Shown: positions 44,037 through 56,226 of the stretch, one piece after another
Layout: each line of letters starts with the position of its first letter
Position numbering within the stretch: the stretch's first letter is position 1
Assembly (NCBI RefSeq): GCF_024529975.1
Contig: NZ_AP024897.1
Coordinates: 3,410,001 to 3,474,000 of the forward strand
DNA length: 64,000 nucleotides
Direction: 5' to 3'
Source: Vibrio quintilis
GTDB lineage: Bacteria; Pseudomonadota; Gammaproteobacteria; Enterobacterales; Vibrionaceae
Translations under genes and position numbers: made by a program
The notes under the pieces: generated by a model
Databases searched by the model: none
What the model saw: only the letters and a program-made list of their open reading frames with translations
Told to the model about the DNA's origin: nothing

Positions 44037-44942
44037 ATGCTACTGGAAGGGATTGAAACACTGTTAGTTCTGAGCAAAGAAGGGACAATGAGCAGAACCG
44101 CCAGCCAGCTGTATATCAGCCAGTCTGCCGTCAGTAAACGAATTACCCGGCTTGAAAACACATTAGGTAAAAAGCTCGTTGTCCCGGATGGCCGCCATAT
44201 CAAATTAACCAATGATGCAAAACAGTTAATTGACGCTGTCGGCCCGGGGTTTCATCAACTCACGGGTTTGATTTATGACCAGCAGGCACTTGAAGATGAC
44301 ACACTCATCCGTCTCGACTGCTCAGAAACACTCGCCGCCAGCCACCTCTGCCATGTGATAAAAGAACACCTGACGCAGGATCCGTTTATTCGCATCACAA
44401 CGAATCACACGCCGAGAATCATAGAAAATGTGAGCTCAGGAAAAGCAACCATCGGGTTTTGTGCCGGGCACCTTCCCGGAAGCCATGGCCTGAAAACATA
44501 TCATCTGAACGATGAGCCGTTCTTCATTATCAGCTCAAAGCCTCTGAAAAAACTGCCTTCTCAGCTAATCACCATTGATCTGTCTAATCCGGCTAACATG
44601 TATCAGGCATCTGTTCTCAATCAGCAGAATATCACCCCGGTAATGGAAATGGATTCATACACAGCAGCTGCAAAACTGGCTCTCAGCGATGTAGCCCCAG
44701 CTCTCATCCCGTTGTCCGTCATCAAAATTCTGGAAATTCCTCAGGCAAATTACTTTCATTTCAATGAACTGATTCCACTCGACAGGCCTGTCAGCCTCTG
44801 CCTGCGAAATATGACCTTCCGGTCACCAAGAATTAAAGCATTGATAACAGCCATTGCTGATGCTGTTCCCACAGCAACTTCAATGCCATCAGAATGCACA
44901 TCGTCACCACCAAAGGGCGAATCCATTTCTGACCTTTGCTAA
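44037..44942 (+). CDS. LysR-family transcriptional regulator
   Basis: DNA-binding regulator of 301 residues. The N-terminal winged helix-turn-helix (about 1-60) reads EGIETLLVLSKEGTMSRTASQLYISQSAVSKRITRLENTLG; the rest is the effector-binding domain. The effector and targets cannot be read from sequence. Its last 110 bp overlap the 3' end of the convergent TSUP gene, so the final 36 residues (ending PPKGESISDLC) are encoded antisense to the TSUP C-terminus. The ATG at 44037 follows AGGA. Confidence 0.92.
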   Translation: MLLEGIETLLVLSKEGTMSRTASQLYISQSAVSKRITRLENTLGKKLVVPDGRHIKLTNDAKQLIDAVGPGFHQLTGLIYDQQALEDDTLIRLDCSETLAASHLCHVIKEHLTQDPFIRITTNHTPRIIENVSSGKATIGFCAGHLPGSHGLKTYHLNDEPFFIISSKPLKKLPSQLITIDLSNPANMYQASVLNQQNITPVMEMDSYTAAAKLALSDVAPALIPLSVIKILEIPQANYFHFNELIPLDRPVSLCLRNMTFRSPRIKALITAIADAVPTATSMPSECTSSPPKGESISDLC

Positions 44943-45618
44943 TCACAATTTTTGCACCGGTTCTGGCACCAAGAAACTGGCCGGCAGCCATCACTAACCC
45001 GACCTTCCATATCGGAAGACCTGCAATGATAAAAAAGATGAGCGCTGCAATATTCGAAGTAAAATTCAGCACTTTGGTTCTGGCCGTGGCTTCAACCAGA
45101 GAAAAGCGCATCAGTGTCACAAAAGCAATCGCAAAAATAGCGCCGGTTCCTGGTCCGAAGAAGCCATCATAGAAGCCGACACAGGTTCCAATACATAATG
45201 CAAAAACAGCTTCAGATATTGCGACAGACTTTTCGCCTGACGAAGATACCGGCTGGGGAACCAACAAAAAATAAGCTGAGATACCAAGCAATAGCAATGG
45301 AATCAGGCTGGTTAAAATCGAGGCATCAACCAGTTGAACACACCCTGCCCCGCAAACCGCACCAATAAACGTGCATAATATTGCCAGGCGCATTTCCCGG
45401 AGTGAAACCAATCCACTGCGGATAAAATAAAGGGTGGAGGAGAAACTCCCGAAAGAGCCTTGTAATTTATTCGTTGCAATGGCCTGAGCAGGTGGAACGC
45501 CAACCGCTAATAAAGCTGGCATCGTGATCAGGCCACCACCACCTGCAATCGCATCGATCCAGCCGGCAATCGCTGCAACAAAAAAAAGCATTGTCAGTAA
45601 CTCAACAGAAATATCCAT
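44833..45618 (-). CDS. TSUP-family sulfite/anion exporter permease
   Basis: A 261-residue inner-membrane protein of the TauE/SafE (TSUP) family with about seven to eight helices. The N-terminal motif AGWIDAIAGGGGLITMPALL and the half-repeat CVGFYDGFFGPGTGAIFAIAFV are typical, resembling YfcA. The substrate is unknown; family members move sulfite, sulfoacetate or related anions. The ATG at 45618 follows GAGGGA; ATG 45630 is less good. The 3' end overlaps the LysR gene by 110 bp. Confidence 0.9.
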   Translation of the reverse strand: MDISVELLTMLFFVAAIAGWIDAIAGGGGLITMPALLAVGVPPAQAIATNKLQGSFGSFSSTLYFIRSGLVSLREMRLAILCTFIGAVCGAGCVQLVDASILTSLIPLLLLGISAYFLLVPQPVSSSGEKSVAISEAVFALCIGTCVGFYDGFFGPGTGAIFAIAFVTLMRFSLVEATARTKVLNFTSNIAALIFFIIAGLPIWKVGLVMAAGQFLGARTGAKIVISKGQKWIRPLVVTMCILMALKLLWEQHQQWLLSML

Positions 45619-45740
45619 TTCATCCCTCATTCATGATTAATAACCCAAACTATCATGAAAAAACAACAAGATATATTGAAACTCCCGATACAAACCTATT
45701 CCGTACTTTCATCAATCAGCAAACACCGATGACGATTTCA

Positions 45741-46775
45741 TCAATCTGATATCTTTTCATTCCGGTTGGATAACACCGAAATTTTCTTCACTGATAACGC
45801 GATCGGAGATCCCATACCTTCCAGTAAAAGCGTGTCGCCAATAGTGATACCTTGCCATGCAGATTTGGGCACATCACATAAGAGTCTTTCAGTTGAAGGG
45901 TCGGAGGATGAACGAAGCCAGAGTTTTCCATCGCAACTTCCTCTTCCATGTCCATACCAGTCATCAGATTTACCGGAAACTTGTTCTATCTGAGTCGAAG
46001 GTTCAGAAATCATCATATGTATCGGTACGGCAACACCTTTTACCAGAAAAAACAGACTCATTGGTCCAGAGATGATTAACCCGAAGATAATAAACAGCTG
46101 AGTTCCGGGTGTCTCCTCTTTGATGGTTTGACGCGGATTAGAGGAAAAGAATAACAGTGCAAGAAACAGTGCAGATAATGGCCCCCCAATATATAAAAGG
46201 GACGGCCAGAATAATTTTTCAAAGGCCGGACTCATCAGTGGATCGATCCATTGCCCTATGCAAAAACCGACTATACATAATGCAATGATAAGGTAAATCA
46301 ACAAAGCAATTCTTTCCTTCTTTGTCTGCTGATGACCTTGTTCCCGATATTGATCATAGAGATGGGCAATGCTGCATTCGCCCAGAGGCAATAGCTTTTC
46401 CTCCAGCTCATCCATTGAACATATCCCTAAATCGATCGAAGCGTCAGCCTTGTCCCAGAACCCCTGACGACGGCTTCGGTTGACAATCGTTAATTCAACG
46501 ATAAAAGCATCTTTGTCCAGCGGCAAAAGCGAAAAATGCATGATATCTTCTTCACTATCGGCCTTTTTCAGGGATAATCCGGATGTACCTTCCCCCTGAT
46601 TCAATTTATCCAGTTCCTGCTGCCAGTCAAAGTTTTTCACAAAATCAATTGCTTGCTCAAAGCTCAGTCCGGACTGACTCTCATATTCAATATCCAGTAA
46701 TTTATGGCCTTCCGGTTGATGGGGGGAGGCCCACTCAACCGTAATGCCATTCTCAGGTAAGTCATTAGAATGCAT
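45741..46775 (-). CDS. Unrecognised membrane protein with three helices
   Basis: A 344-residue protein I cannot place in a family. The N-terminal half (about 1-150) is soluble and acidic, with DKLNQGEGTSGLSLKKADSEED. Three hydrophobic segments lie near 158-178, 188-210 and 225-248, then a soluble C-terminal domain (about 255-344) with DDWYGHGRGSCDGKLWLRSS and an OB-like SAWQGITIGDTLLLEG. The start is ATG 46775; a TTG at 46781 is possible. It stands alone between TSUP and carB, so context gives no role. Confidence 0.8.
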   Translation of the reverse strand: MHSNDLPENGITVEWASPHQPEGHKLLDIEYESQSGLSFEQAIDFVKNFDWQQELDKLNQGEGTSGLSLKKADSEEDIMHFSLLPLDKDAFIVELTIVNRSRRQGFWDKADASIDLGICSMDELEEKLLPLGECSIAHLYDQYREQGHQQTKKERIALLIYLIIALCIVGFCIGQWIDPLMSPAFEKLFWPSLLYIGGPLSALFLALLFFSSNPRQTIKEETPGTQLFIIFGLIISGPMSLFFLVKGVAVPIHMMISEPSTQIEQVSGKSDDWYGHGRGSCDGKLWLRSSSDPSTERLLCDVPKSAWQGITIGDTLLLEGMGSPIALSVKKISVLSNRNEKISD

Positions 46776-46895
46776 AGACAATAAAGCTCTTACAAAAATA
46801 TCAAGAATACTTCAACACTGAAAGAATCTAAATGGGTTATTTGAACAAATTCATCCCCTCTGGAAACGGATGGCACAATAGTTTCCAACCGGATA

Positions 46896-46927
46896 AAAAA
46901 AAGCCTGACAGACAAGTCAGGCTTTTT
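46896..46927 (-). terminator. Terminator of carAB
   Basis: AAAAAGCCTGAC and GTCAGGCTTTTT form a 12-bp stem around a 6-nt loop. On the minus strand it follows carB by about 70 bp. Confidence 0.92.
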
Positions 46928-46994
46928 ATAGCAGTAATTTTTATAACAATAGATTTTATAAAAATAGTTTTCTATAACAGGAAACGGCGCAAAA

Positions 46995-49900
46995 CTACTT
47001 TATTTTACTATGCATTTCCTGAACTGAAATGACCGAGTTTTTCGGATTAGCAGTATGTGCCATTGCCGTGGCAAACGCAGCATTCAGTGTTGTTGTGTAG
47101 TTTACTTTCTCTGCCAAAGCACCACGACGCAGCACTTTCGAGTCTTCAATCGCCTGACGTCCGGAAGCAGTATTAATAATGTAGGTGTACTCATTATTCT
47201 TTATGCGGTCCAGAATGTGAGGACGTCCTTCGTGAACTTTGTTCACCAGACGTGGATTAATCCCCGCTTCACCCAGAACAACGGCTGTCCCATGTGTTGC
47301 ATCAAGATGATATCCCAGATCAAGCAATTGATGTGCTAAGTCGACAACCCGCTGTTTATCACCGGCACGAACGGAAATCAGTGCCCGTCCGCCTTCAGGA
47401 TAAATATGTCCACAGGCCAGTTCTGCTTTGGCAAACGCTTCTGCAAACGTACTGCCCACACCCATGACTTCACCAGTCGAACGCATTTCAGGCCCAAGAA
47501 GCGGATCCACACCCGGGAACTTGTTAAACGGTAAAACAACTTCTTTCACTGAGTAATAAGGCGGGATAATTTCCTGAGTGAATCCCTGTTCAGTCAGAGA
47601 CTGACCAGCCATCACACGGGCAGCAATTTTAGCCAGTGGCGCACCGGTTGCTTTAGAGACAAACGGCACAGTCCGTGCTGCACGTGGATTCACCTCAATC
47701 AGGTAGACTTCATTATTCTTCACCGCAAACTGGGTATTCATTAATCCACGAACGCCAAGTTCAAAAGCAAGTTTTTCCACCTGCTCGCGCATGACATTCT
47801 GGATTTCCGGGCTCAGAGTATAGGGAGGCAGAGAACATGCAGAATCACCGGAGTGAACCCCTGCCTGCTCGATATGTTCCATAATGCCGCCGATCACAAC
47901 CCGCTCACCATCACAGATCGCGTCAATATCAACTTCGATGGCGTCATCAAGGAAGTGATCGAGCAAGACCGGAGATTCATTCGAGACACTCACAGCTTCG
48001 TTGAAGTAACGACGTAAGTCCGCCTCGTCATACACGATTTCCATCGCCCGGCCACCCAACACGTAAGAAGGGCGGACAACTAATGGATAACCAATTTTCT
48101 CAGCCTTATCAACAGCCTGCTCAATTGCTGTAACAGTTGCATTTTCAGGCTGCTTCAGGCCCAGGCGCTCAACCGCTTGCTGGAAACGTTCACGGTCTTC
48201 AGCCCGGTCGATCGCATCAGGACTGGTTCCGATAATCGGCACACCAGCAGCTTCAAGCTCACGTGCCAGCTTCAATGGTGTTTGGCCACCATATTGAACA
48301 ATCACACCGGTGGGCTGCTCAACCCGGGCAATCGATAACACATCTTCAAGTGTGACCGGCTCGAAATAGAGGCGATCAGACGTGTCATAGTCAGTAGAAA
48401 CAGTTTCCGGGTTACAGTTGACCATAATGGTCTCATAACCGTCTTCACGTAGCGCAAGTGATGCATGAACACAGCAGTAGTCAAACTCAATCCCCTGACC
48501 AATCCGGTTCGGACCACCGCCCAGAACCATGATTTTCTTCTGGCTGGTTGGCTGAGCTTCACACTCTTCATCGTAAGATGAATACATATATGCTGTTGAA
48601 GAAGCGAATTCTGCCGCACAGGTATCCACACGCTTGTAAACCGGATAAATGCTGAACTGGTCACGCAGACGGCGAATTTCATTTTCTGAAACACCAACCA
48701 GCTTGGATAACCGGGCATCGGAGAAACCTTTCCGCTTCACCTGGCGCAGCACATCTTCAGTCAGTCCGGCAAAACCACTGGCTTTCAATTGCTCTTCGAG
48801 ACGCACCAGCTCTTCTATCTGTACGAGGAACCAGCGGTCAATATTCGTCAGCTTAAAGATGCCATCGACAGAAAGACCTGCACGGAAAGCATCCGCGATA
48901 TACCAGATTCGTTCTGCACCCGCTTCTTTCAGTTCCTGACGAATCCGGGTTAATGCATCCGGAGATTCAAGATCAACAATCTCATCAAATCCAGTCGCAC
49001 CGACTTCCAAACCTCTTAACGCTTTTTGCAGAGATTCCTGCTGGTTACGGCCAATCGCCATGACTTCACCCACAGATTTCATCTGTGTGGTCAGACGATC
49101 ATTTGCTCCGGCAAATTTCTCGAAGTTAAAACGCGGAATCTTAGTGACAACATAATCAATCGTTGGCTCAAATGAAGCCGGTGTAACCCCACCGGTAATA
49201 TCATTGGTAAGCTCATCAAGTGTAAACCCGACAGCCAGCTTTGCTGCAATTTTCGCGATAGGGAAACCTGTCGCTTTAGAAGCCAGCGCAGAAGAACGGG
49301 ATACCCGTGGGTTCATTTCAATGATAACCATCCGGCCATCTTTTGGATCGATACCAAACTGAACGTTAGAACCACCGGTTTCAACACCGATTTCACGTAA
49401 CACAGCCAGGGAAGCATTCCGCATCAGCTGGTATTCTTTGTCCGTCAGTGTTTGCGCTGGTGCAACCGTAATCGAGTCACCGGTATGAATTCCCATCGGG
49501 TCAAAGTTCTCAATCGAGCAGACGATGATACAGTTGTCATTTTTATCCCGGACAACTTCCATCTCGTACTCTTTCCAGCCAATCAGCGATTCATCAATCA
49601 GCAATTCGTTGGTTGGAGAAAGGTCAAGCCCGCGGCTACAGATTTCTTCAAACTCTTCTTTGTTATAAGCAATACCGCCACCGGTGCCGCCCATTGTAAA
49701 GGACGGGCGGATAATACAAGGGAAGCCGACTTTATCGAGCACCTGATAAGCTTCTTCCATCGTTTTCGCAGTATCTGCACGCGGGCATTCCAGACCGATG
49801 GATTTCATTGCAGCATCAAAACGAGAGCGGTCTTCTGCTTTATCAATCGCATCGGCAGTTGCCCCAATCATTTCCACGCCGAACTCAGCCAGAACACCGT

Positions 49901-50213
49901 GACGATCTAAATCAAGCGCACAATTCAACGCTGTCTGGCCACCCATGGTTGGTAACACTGCATCGGGACGCTCTTTTTCAATAATCTTACGAACAACTTC
50001 CCACTGAATTGGCTCGATATAAGTAGAATCAGCCATTTCAGGATCGGTCATAATTGTTGCCGGGTTCGAATTGACAAGAATAACCCGGTAACCTTCCTCT
50101 TTCAGAGCTTTACATGCCTGAGCTCCAGAGTAGTCAAACTCACAAGCCTGACCAATGACAATAGGACCAGCACCCAGGATGAGAATACTTTTTATGTCGG
50201 TACGTTTTGGCAT
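46995..50213 (-). CDS. carB: Carbamoyl-phosphate synthase large subunit
   Basis: Makes carbamoyl phosphate for arginine and pyrimidine synthesis from bicarbonate, ATP and ammonia channelled from CarA. Two homologous ATP-grasp halves are visible: [19 protein letters not shown] with [16 protein letters not shown] in the first, and [19 protein letters not shown] with [16 protein letters not shown] in the second. An oligomerisation segment lies between, and a C-terminal MGS-like allosteric domain (about 935-1072) binds UMP/ornithine in E. coli. Its 1072 residues match the usual length. It begins 15 bp after carA. Confidence 0.98.
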   Translation of the reverse strand: MPKRTDIKSILILGAGPIVIGQACEFDYSGAQACKALKEEGYRVILVNSNPATIMTDPEMADSTYIEPIQWEVVRKIIEKERPDAVLPTMGGQTALNCALDLDRHGVLAEFGVEMIGATADAIDKAEDRSRFDAAMKSIGLECPRADTAKTMEEAYQVLDKVGFPCIIRPSFTMGGTGGGIAYNKEEFEEICSRGLDLSPTNELLIDESLIGWKEYEMEVVRDKNDNCIIVCSIENFDPMGIHTGDSITVAPAQTLTDKEYQLMRNASLAVLREIGVETGGSNVQFGIDPKDGRMVIIEMNPRVSRSSALASKATGFPIAKIAAKLAVGFTLDELTNDITGGVTPASFEPTIDYVVTKIPRFNFEKFAGANDRLTTQMKSVGEVMAIGRNQQESLQKALRGLEVGATGFDEIVDLESPDALTRIRQELKEAGAERIWYIADAFRAGLSVDGIFKLTNIDRWFLVQIEELVRLEEQLKASGFAGLTEDVLRQVKRKGFSDARLSKLVGVSENEIRRLRDQFSIYPVYKRVDTCAAEFASSTAYMYSSYDEECEAQPTSQKKIMVLGGGPNRIGQGIEFDYCCVHASLALREDGYETIMVNCNPETVSTDYDTSDRLYFEPVTLEDVLSIARVEQPTGVIVQYGGQTPLKLARELEAAGVPIIGTSPDAIDRAEDRERFQQAVERLGLKQPENATVTAIEQAVDKAEKIGYPLVVRPSYVLGGRAMEIVYDEADLRRYFNEAVSVSNESPVLLDHFLDDAIEVDIDAICDGERVVIGGIMEHIEQAGVHSGDSACSLPPYTLSPEIQNVMREQVEKLAFELGVRGLMNTQFAVKNNEVYLIEVNPRAARTVPFVSKATGAPLAKIAARVMAGQSLTEQGFTQEIIPPYYSVKEVVLPFNKFPGVDPLLGPEMRSTGEVMGVGSTFAEAFAKAELACGHIYPEGGRALISVRAGDKQRVVDLAHQLLDLGYHLDATHGTAVVLGEAGINPRLVNKVHEGRPHILDRIKNNEYTYIINTASGRQAIEDSKVLRRGALAEKVNYTTTLNAAFATAMAHTANPKNSVISVQEMHSKIK

Positions 50214-50228
50214 TATCTGTAACTCCGG

Positions 50229-51368
50229 TTAAGCGCTGTGTTTTTGAATCAGTTCAATAAAATGGTCGAAAAGTGGTGCCGCATCATGTGGCCCCGGACT
50301 TGCTTCAGGGTGTCCCTGGAAGCTGAAAGCAGGTTTATCTGTCCGGTGAATGCCCTGCAAAGAACCATCAAATAAAGACTTATGCGTGGCTTTAAGATTA
50401 TCCGGTAAAGATACTTCATCCGCTGCAAAACCGTGGTTTTGAGAAGTAATCATCACAACGTTCCGTTCGATATCTTTGACAGGATGGTTTGCACCATGGT
50501 GACCAAATTTCATTTTGACTGTTTTGGCACCGGAAGCCAGCGCCAGAATCTGGTGACCCAGACAAATGCCAAAAACCGGCAGTCCTTTATCCAGAAAAGT
50601 TTTAGTCGCTTCAATCGCATAAGTACAGGGTTCAGGATCACCCGGACCATTTGATAAGAAGATACCGTCAGGATTCATAGCCAAAACTTCTTCAGCCGGG
50701 GTTTCTGCTGGCACGACGGTCAGGCGGCAACCCCGGTCAACAAGCATGCGTAAAATATTACGTTTTGCTCCGAAATCATAAGCCACAACATGATAAGGAA
50801 GGTCTTTCTCCTCTTTCGGACAAGGTAAACCGGCTTCAAGTGACCAGGAACCCTGAGTCCACTGATATGATTCCTTCGTCGTGACTTCTTTTGCTAAATC
50901 CATGCCTTTTAATCCGGGAAATTCTTTTGCTTTTGTTAAAGCTAAAACTTCATCCAGATTATCCCCGGCCATGATACAACCATTCTGGCTGCCTTTTTCT
51001 CTTAAAATACGGGTGAGCTTCCGGGTATCTATATCAGCAATACCAACAATATTTTTAGCTTTGAGGTATTCAGACAATGTCTGTTCACTTCTGAAATTAG
51101 AAGCGACAAGCGGAAGATCCCGAATCACAAGCCCTTGAGCATGAACAGCGGAAGATTCTTCATCTTCGGCATTGGTTCCGGTGTTTCCAATATGGGGATA
51201 GGTAAGAGTTACGATTTGCTGGGAATAGGAAGGGTCAGTGAGGATTTCTTGATACCCCGTCATCGAGGTATTAAAAACGACTTCACCAACGGAAATCCCA
51301 TCTGCGCCAATGGATGCTCCGTGGAACACTGTCCCATCTTCAAGGACTAACAGTGCTGACTTACTCAA
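50229..51368 (-). CDS. carA: Carbamoyl-phosphate synthase small subunit
   Basis: Glutaminase subunit providing ammonia to CarB. The class I amidotransferase triad is C269 in VFGICLGHQ, with H353 and E355 in [10 protein letters not shown]. The N-terminal domain starts [20 protein letters not shown]. The start codon is TTG at 51368 with GGAGG at good spacing; E. coli carA also uses UUG, so this rare start appears conserved. 379 residues is normal. Confidence 0.97.
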   Translation of the reverse strand: MSKSALLVLEDGTVFHGASIGADGISVGEVVFNTSMTGYQEILTDPSYSQQIVTLTYPHIGNTGTNAEDEESSAVHAQGLVIRDLPLVASNFRSEQTLSEYLKAKNIVGIADIDTRKLTRILREKGSQNGCIMAGDNLDEVLALTKAKEFPGLKGMDLAKEVTTKESYQWTQGSWSLEAGLPCPKEEKDLPYHVVAYDFGAKRNILRMLVDRGCRLTVVPAETPAEEVLAMNPDGIFLSNGPGDPEPCTYAIEATKTFLDKGLPVFGICLGHQILALASGAKTVKMKFGHHGANHPVKDIERNVVMITSQNHGFAADEVSLPDNLKATHKSLFDGSLQGIHRTDKPAFSFQGHPEASPGPHDAAPLFDHFIELIQKHSA

Positions 51369-51845
51369 GACAACCTCCAGAATAAAAATTCAAAAAAAAC
51401 AAATTAAACTGCAAATTCATCTTTCTTACTTGCTATTTATGAACACCATAGCGTATTTCGGACAAATTGGGCACATTTTATAGATGAGTGTGATTTCTGT
51501 CAACATACAAGCAATTAAAAGCTTGGATTTTTAACCCCTTGAAATAGAAAACACACCAAAAGCATCAAAAAACCATCTTTATTATAGTAAATTTGTCGTT
51601 CTGAGATAAAAGAACATCATAAAAAAAATTGTAGATCAAAACTCACAGGGAAAAATTATAAAAACAAAAGCAATCGATTAACCTGCAAAGATAACTGCTA
51701 TTTTTATTTTTTTTAATCAAAAATAGCGTTGTAATACTCATAAATATCAGAAAAATCGCTTATCAATGCAGAGACTAAGAAAGAAAATTACAGTCTGGAT
51801 AGGTTCAGAAGTGAATGCGCCAAATACAATTGACGCATAATTATG
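51369..51845 (-). promoter_or_regulatory. carAB upstream region
   Basis: About 475 bp of very AT-rich sequence before carA that must contain its promoters. I could not identify a convincing ARG box or PurR/pyrimidine site by eye. No gene is seen. Confidence 0.4.
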
Positions 51846-52112
51846 TATAACCCAAGCAACCTAAAGATGCAGGATTCAGCGTGCAGCCGAAAGGTGCAGT
51901 TCAAGGAAAGGGAATGCGGGAATGTACCCACCTTTCAAATTCACTTGACGCAGAAATGTGCCTTTCAGCTCACGCCCTGCGGGTGAGTTTGTCAGGCTCT
52001 GATACGGCGTGACTGATTTTCAACGTAGAATGACTCTATTTTCAAATCAGTGCCTTGTCTCAGAGCCTGACAAATCTCACTGAACCCTGCATCTTCAGGT
52101 TGCTTGGGTATA
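51846..52112 (+). repeat. Dispersed structured repeat, copy D (full length)
   Basis: About 267 bp from TATAACCCAAGCAACCTAAA to AGGTTGCTTGGGTATA, whose ends are inverted repeats over about 33 bp with few mismatches. An internal perfect stem joins TTTGTCAGGCTCTGA (51988-52002) to TCAGAGCCTGACAAA (52060-52074). The block at 52010-52035 is identical over 26 bp to copy A (8083-8108, opposite strand), and TTGACGCAGAAATG (51945-51958) and CAAATCAGTGCCTTG (52043-52057) are also shared. Its right end is 1 bp from the dapB stop codon. Confidence 0.85.
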
Positions 52113-52113
52113 G

Positions 52114-52926
<813 letters not shown>

Positions 52927-53033
52927 TTATTTCTCCATGTTAGTCAGATATGAATACAGCCCGGGGAGTCTGTTATTCATTTAATCTATTTAAACTATCA
53001 ATATTCTTCAAATGTGACCAGCATGAAAGCAAA

Positions 53034-53432
53034 CTATGAATATTTTTTTACCACTTTTTCTACGATAACAATGTTGGCCGCCGGGAACTTATATTGTCCC
53101 AGCGCACTGATATCTACCCATTGACCCGACTGCCCTTCTTTTCCATAAGGCTCCCCGGTAAATGCGGTCACTAACATAAAGTCAAAGACCAAAGATTTAT
53201 CCGGATAGTCATATTCAAAGTGCTCGAAACATTGCTGTTCTTTAATTTCAATACCAATTTCTTCATCCAGTTCACGGCTCATCGCTGCTTCAATCGATTC
53301 ATCCGTTTCAACTTTCCCTCCGGGAAACTCCCACAGCCCCCCCTGATGAAGATGTTCCGGACGTTTTGTGATATAGATTTGTGATTGCTGTGTGTTCAGG
53401 ATAATTGCGGCAACTATATGAGTTCTCTTCAT
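53034..53432 (-). CDS. mutT: 8-oxo-dGTP diphosphatase MutT
   Basis: Hydrolyses 8-oxo-dGTP to prevent A-to-C mutations. The 132-residue Nudix protein has the box GGKVETDESIEAAMSRELDEEIG at about residues 38-60, with the preceding KRPEHLHQGGLWEFPGG typical of MutT. It lies after secA with a terminator between, the same order as in E. coli (secA-mutT). Confidence 0.96.
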   Translation of the reverse strand: MKRTHIVAAIILNTQQSQIYITKRPEHLHQGGLWEFPGGKVETDESIEAAMSRELDEEIGIEIKEQQCFEHFEYDYPDKSLVFDFMLVTAFTGEPYGKEGQSGQWVDISALGQYKFPAANIVIVEKVVKKYS

Positions 53433-53462
53433 TCTGACTTCACTCTTTTTCGATATTAATAA

Positions 53463-53491
53463 AAAAGCCGCTATACAATTACAGCGGCTTA
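53463..53491 (-). terminator. Terminator between secA and mutT
   Basis: On the minus strand AAGCCGCT pairs with AGCGGCTT around a 10-nt loop, followed by TTTTTT. It ends secA transcription before mutT. Confidence 0.85.
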
Positions 53492-53517
53492 TTTCTTTAT
53501 AAATAACTAACGGCTAA

Positions 53518-56226
53518 TCAGGCAATTTTTCCGTGGCAATGCTTATATTTTTTACCGCTTCCACATGGACAAGGTTCATTTCGCCCGACCTTTCGCTCTT
53601 CACGAACCATTGGCTGATGATTTTCATCCTGTTCCTCACGAATACCGCCGTGCTGTGTTTGAGCATGTCTTGCAGCTTCTTCAGCCTGAGCTCTGCGTCT
53701 TGCTTCCATCTCATCAACGTCTTCAGGCTGTTGAACTCTGACTTTTGACAGCACTGAAACAACATCAAATTTCAATGAGTCCAGCAAATCTTCAAACAGT
53801 TCAAAAGATTCGCGCTTATACTCTTGTTTCGGGTTCTTTTGCGCGTAGCCGCGCAGATGAATCCCCTGACGCAAGTGGTCCATCGCAGATAAATGTTCTT
53901 TCCACAATGTATCCAGAGTCTGTAACATGACCGATTTTTCAAAATTACGTAAAACCTCAGCGCCAACAAGAGACTCTTTCTCCTGGTACACTTTCACTGA
54001 TTCTTCAATGATCCGCTCACGCAGCGCCTCTTCGTATAATTTATCATCTTCATCCAGCCAAACCTGAATTGGCAGATCCAAATCAAAATCATGCTTCAAC
54101 CGGTCCTGCAGACCAGAGATATTCCACATATCATCAAGTGATTGTGGTGGAATATATTCATCAATCGCAGTCGTCAATACATCGAAACGATTTTGCTCAA
54201 TCATCTCGCTAATGTCTTCCGCATCCATCAGCTCATCGCGTAACTCGTAAACAACTTTACGCTGATCGTTCGCAACATCATCATACTCAAGCAACTGCTT
54301 ACGAATATCAAAGTTGCGGCCTTCAACCTTACGCTGCGCTTTTTCTATAGAGCGTGAAAGCAATTTACTTTCAATCGCTTCACCTTCATCCATACCACTT
54401 TGAATTAAGCCAGCCATTCTGTCCGAAGTGAAAATGCGAAGCAGAGAATCTTCCATCGACAAATAGAAGCGGGAAGAACCGGCATCACCCTGCCGTCCGG
54501 AACGACCACGCAACTGGTTATCAATCCGGCGGGATTCATGTCGTTCAGTACCAATAATATGTAAACCACCGGATTCAAGAACTTTGTCATGTTCAACTTG
54601 CCAGGATGATTTAATCTGATCGATTTGCTCCTGATCCGGATTATCCAGTTGATCAACTTTAGCCTGCCAGCTTCCTCCCAGTACAATATCTGTACCACGG
54701 CCAGCCATGTTTGTTGCGATTGTCACTGCTGCGGGCATTCCAGCCTCAGCAACAATTTCCGCTTCTTTTTCATGGAACTTAGCATTCAGAACATTGTGTT
54801 TAATTTTTGCTTTTTTCAGTGCCTGGGAAAGTAACTCTGATTTCTCAATAGAGACAGTACCCACCAGAATTGGCTGTCCTTTTTGAACACGCTCTTTGAT
54901 ATCTTCGATAATTGCTGCAAACTTCTCAGCTTCGGTTCGATACACAACATCAGGCATGTCATCACGAATCATTGGGCGATTTGTTGGGATGACAACAGTA
55001 TCAAGGCCATAAATGGACTGAAACTCAAAAGCTTCTGTATCGGCTGTACCTGTCATACCTGATAGTTTTTCATAAAGCCGGAAATAGTTCTGGAAGGTAA
55101 TTGATGCCAGTGTCTGGTTCTCATTCTGGATTTTCACACCTTCTTTCGCTTCAACAGCCTGGTGTAAACCATCAGACCAGCGTCTGCCCGGCATAGTTCT
55201 GCCTGTATGCTCGTCAACGATGACAACTTCACCATCTTCATTAACGATATAATCAACATCTTTTTCGAATAGTACGTGAGCACGTAAGGCAGCATTGACA
55301 TGGTGCAATAAGCTGATATTAGCTGGTGAATACAAAGTCTCACCTTCAGCCATAAGCTTACTTTCAACTAATAACTCTTCGACATACTCTTGACCCGTCT
55401 CAGTGAAATAAACCTGTTTGGCTTTTTCATCAACGGTATAGTGACCGGTTCCACGGTACTCCTCAGAATCTTCCTGCTCCTGTTGTTCCAGATTTGGAAT
55501 TAAAGCATTAACCCGGGTATAAAGTTCTGAACTGTCTTCTGCCGGGCCTGAGATAATCAGTGGTGTACGGGCTTCATCAATTAAAATCGAATCCACTTCA
55601 TCGACAATGGCAAAGAAACGGGCACGCTGAACACGATCTTCCTTGCGGAAAGCCATGTTATCCCGGAGATAGTCAAAACCGAATTCATTGTTTGTACCGT
55701 ACAAAATATCAGCCTGATATGCTTCCTGCTTTTCCGGAGGCATCATACCAGGAACATTGACACCAACGGTCATACCCAAAAACTCAAACAAGGGACGATT
55801 TGTTTCCGCATCCCTTTTCGCTAAGTAGTCATTCACCGTGACAACATGAATACCATGCCCTGGCAAAGCATTTAGATAAGCTGGCAACGTTGCAGTCAGA
55901 GTTTTACCTTCACCGGTTCTCATCTCTGCAATACGTCCACCATTCAAAACCATGCCGCCAATTAACTGAACATCAAAGTGACGCATACCAAAAACACGCT
56001 TTGATGCTTCACGAACAGTTGCAAATGCTTCCGGAAGCAATTGTTCCAGAGTTTCTCCCTGAGAAAGGCGCTCACGAAATTCCACAGTTTTGGCTTTCAG
56101 TTCATCGTCAGATAAAGCTTCAAATGCAGGCTCATAATTATTAATTTGTTTTACTATTTTTCTCAGGCGACGCAATGTTCTGTCATTGCGACTACCAATA
56201 ACCTTGGTCAGTAGCTTAGTTATCAT
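53518..56226 (-). CDS. secA: Preprotein translocase ATPase SecA
   Basis: Motor that drives unfolded preproteins through SecYEG. The 902-residue protein has Walker A MRTGEGKT (residues 102-109), the [16 protein letters not shown] region, the second ATPase domain motif [15 protein letters not shown] and [23 protein letters not shown], and a C-terminal zinc tail [14 protein letters not shown] that binds SecB. The ATG at 56226 follows AGAGAG. No secM-like gene is found upstream. Confidence 0.98.
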   Translation of the reverse strand: MITKLLTKVIGSRNDRTLRRLRKIVKQINNYEPAFEALSDDELKAKTVEFRERLSQGETLEQLLPEAFATVREASKRVFGMRHFDVQLIGGMVLNGGRIAEMRTGEGKTLTATLPAYLNALPGHGIHVVTVNDYLAKRDAETNRPLFEFLGMTVGVNVPGMMPPEKQEAYQADILYGTNNEFGFDYLRDNMAFRKEDRVQRARFFAIVDEVDSILIDEARTPLIISGPAEDSSELYTRVNALIPNLEQQEQEDSEEYRGTGHYTVDEKAKQVYFTETGQEYVEELLVESKLMAEGETLYSPANISLLHHVNAALRAHVLFEKDVDYIVNEDGEVVIVDEHTGRTMPGRRWSDGLHQAVEAKEGVKIQNENQTLASITFQNYFRLYEKLSGMTGTADTEAFEFQSIYGLDTVVIPTNRPMIRDDMPDVVYRTEAEKFAAIIEDIKERVQKGQPILVGTVSIEKSELLSQALKKAKIKHNVLNAKFHEKEAEIVAEAGMPAAVTIATNMAGRGTDIVLGGSWQAKVDQLDNPDQEQIDQIKSSWQVEHDKVLESGGLHIIGTERHESRRIDNQLRGRSGRQGDAGSSRFYLSMEDSLLRIFTSDRMAGLIQSGMDEGEAIESKLLSRSIEKAQRKVEGRNFDIRKQLLEYDDVANDQRKVVYELRDELMDAEDISEMIEQNRFDVLTTAIDEYIPPQSLDDMWNISGLQDRLKHDFDLDLPIQVWLDEDDKLYEEALRERIIEESVKVYQEKESLVGAEVLRNFEKSVMLQTLDTLWKEHLSAMDHLRQGIHLRGYAQKNPKQEYKRESFELFEDLLDSLKFDVVSVLSKVRVQQPEDVDEMEARRRAQAEEAARHAQTQHGGIREEQDENHQPMVREERKVGRNEPCPCGSGKKYKHCHGKIA

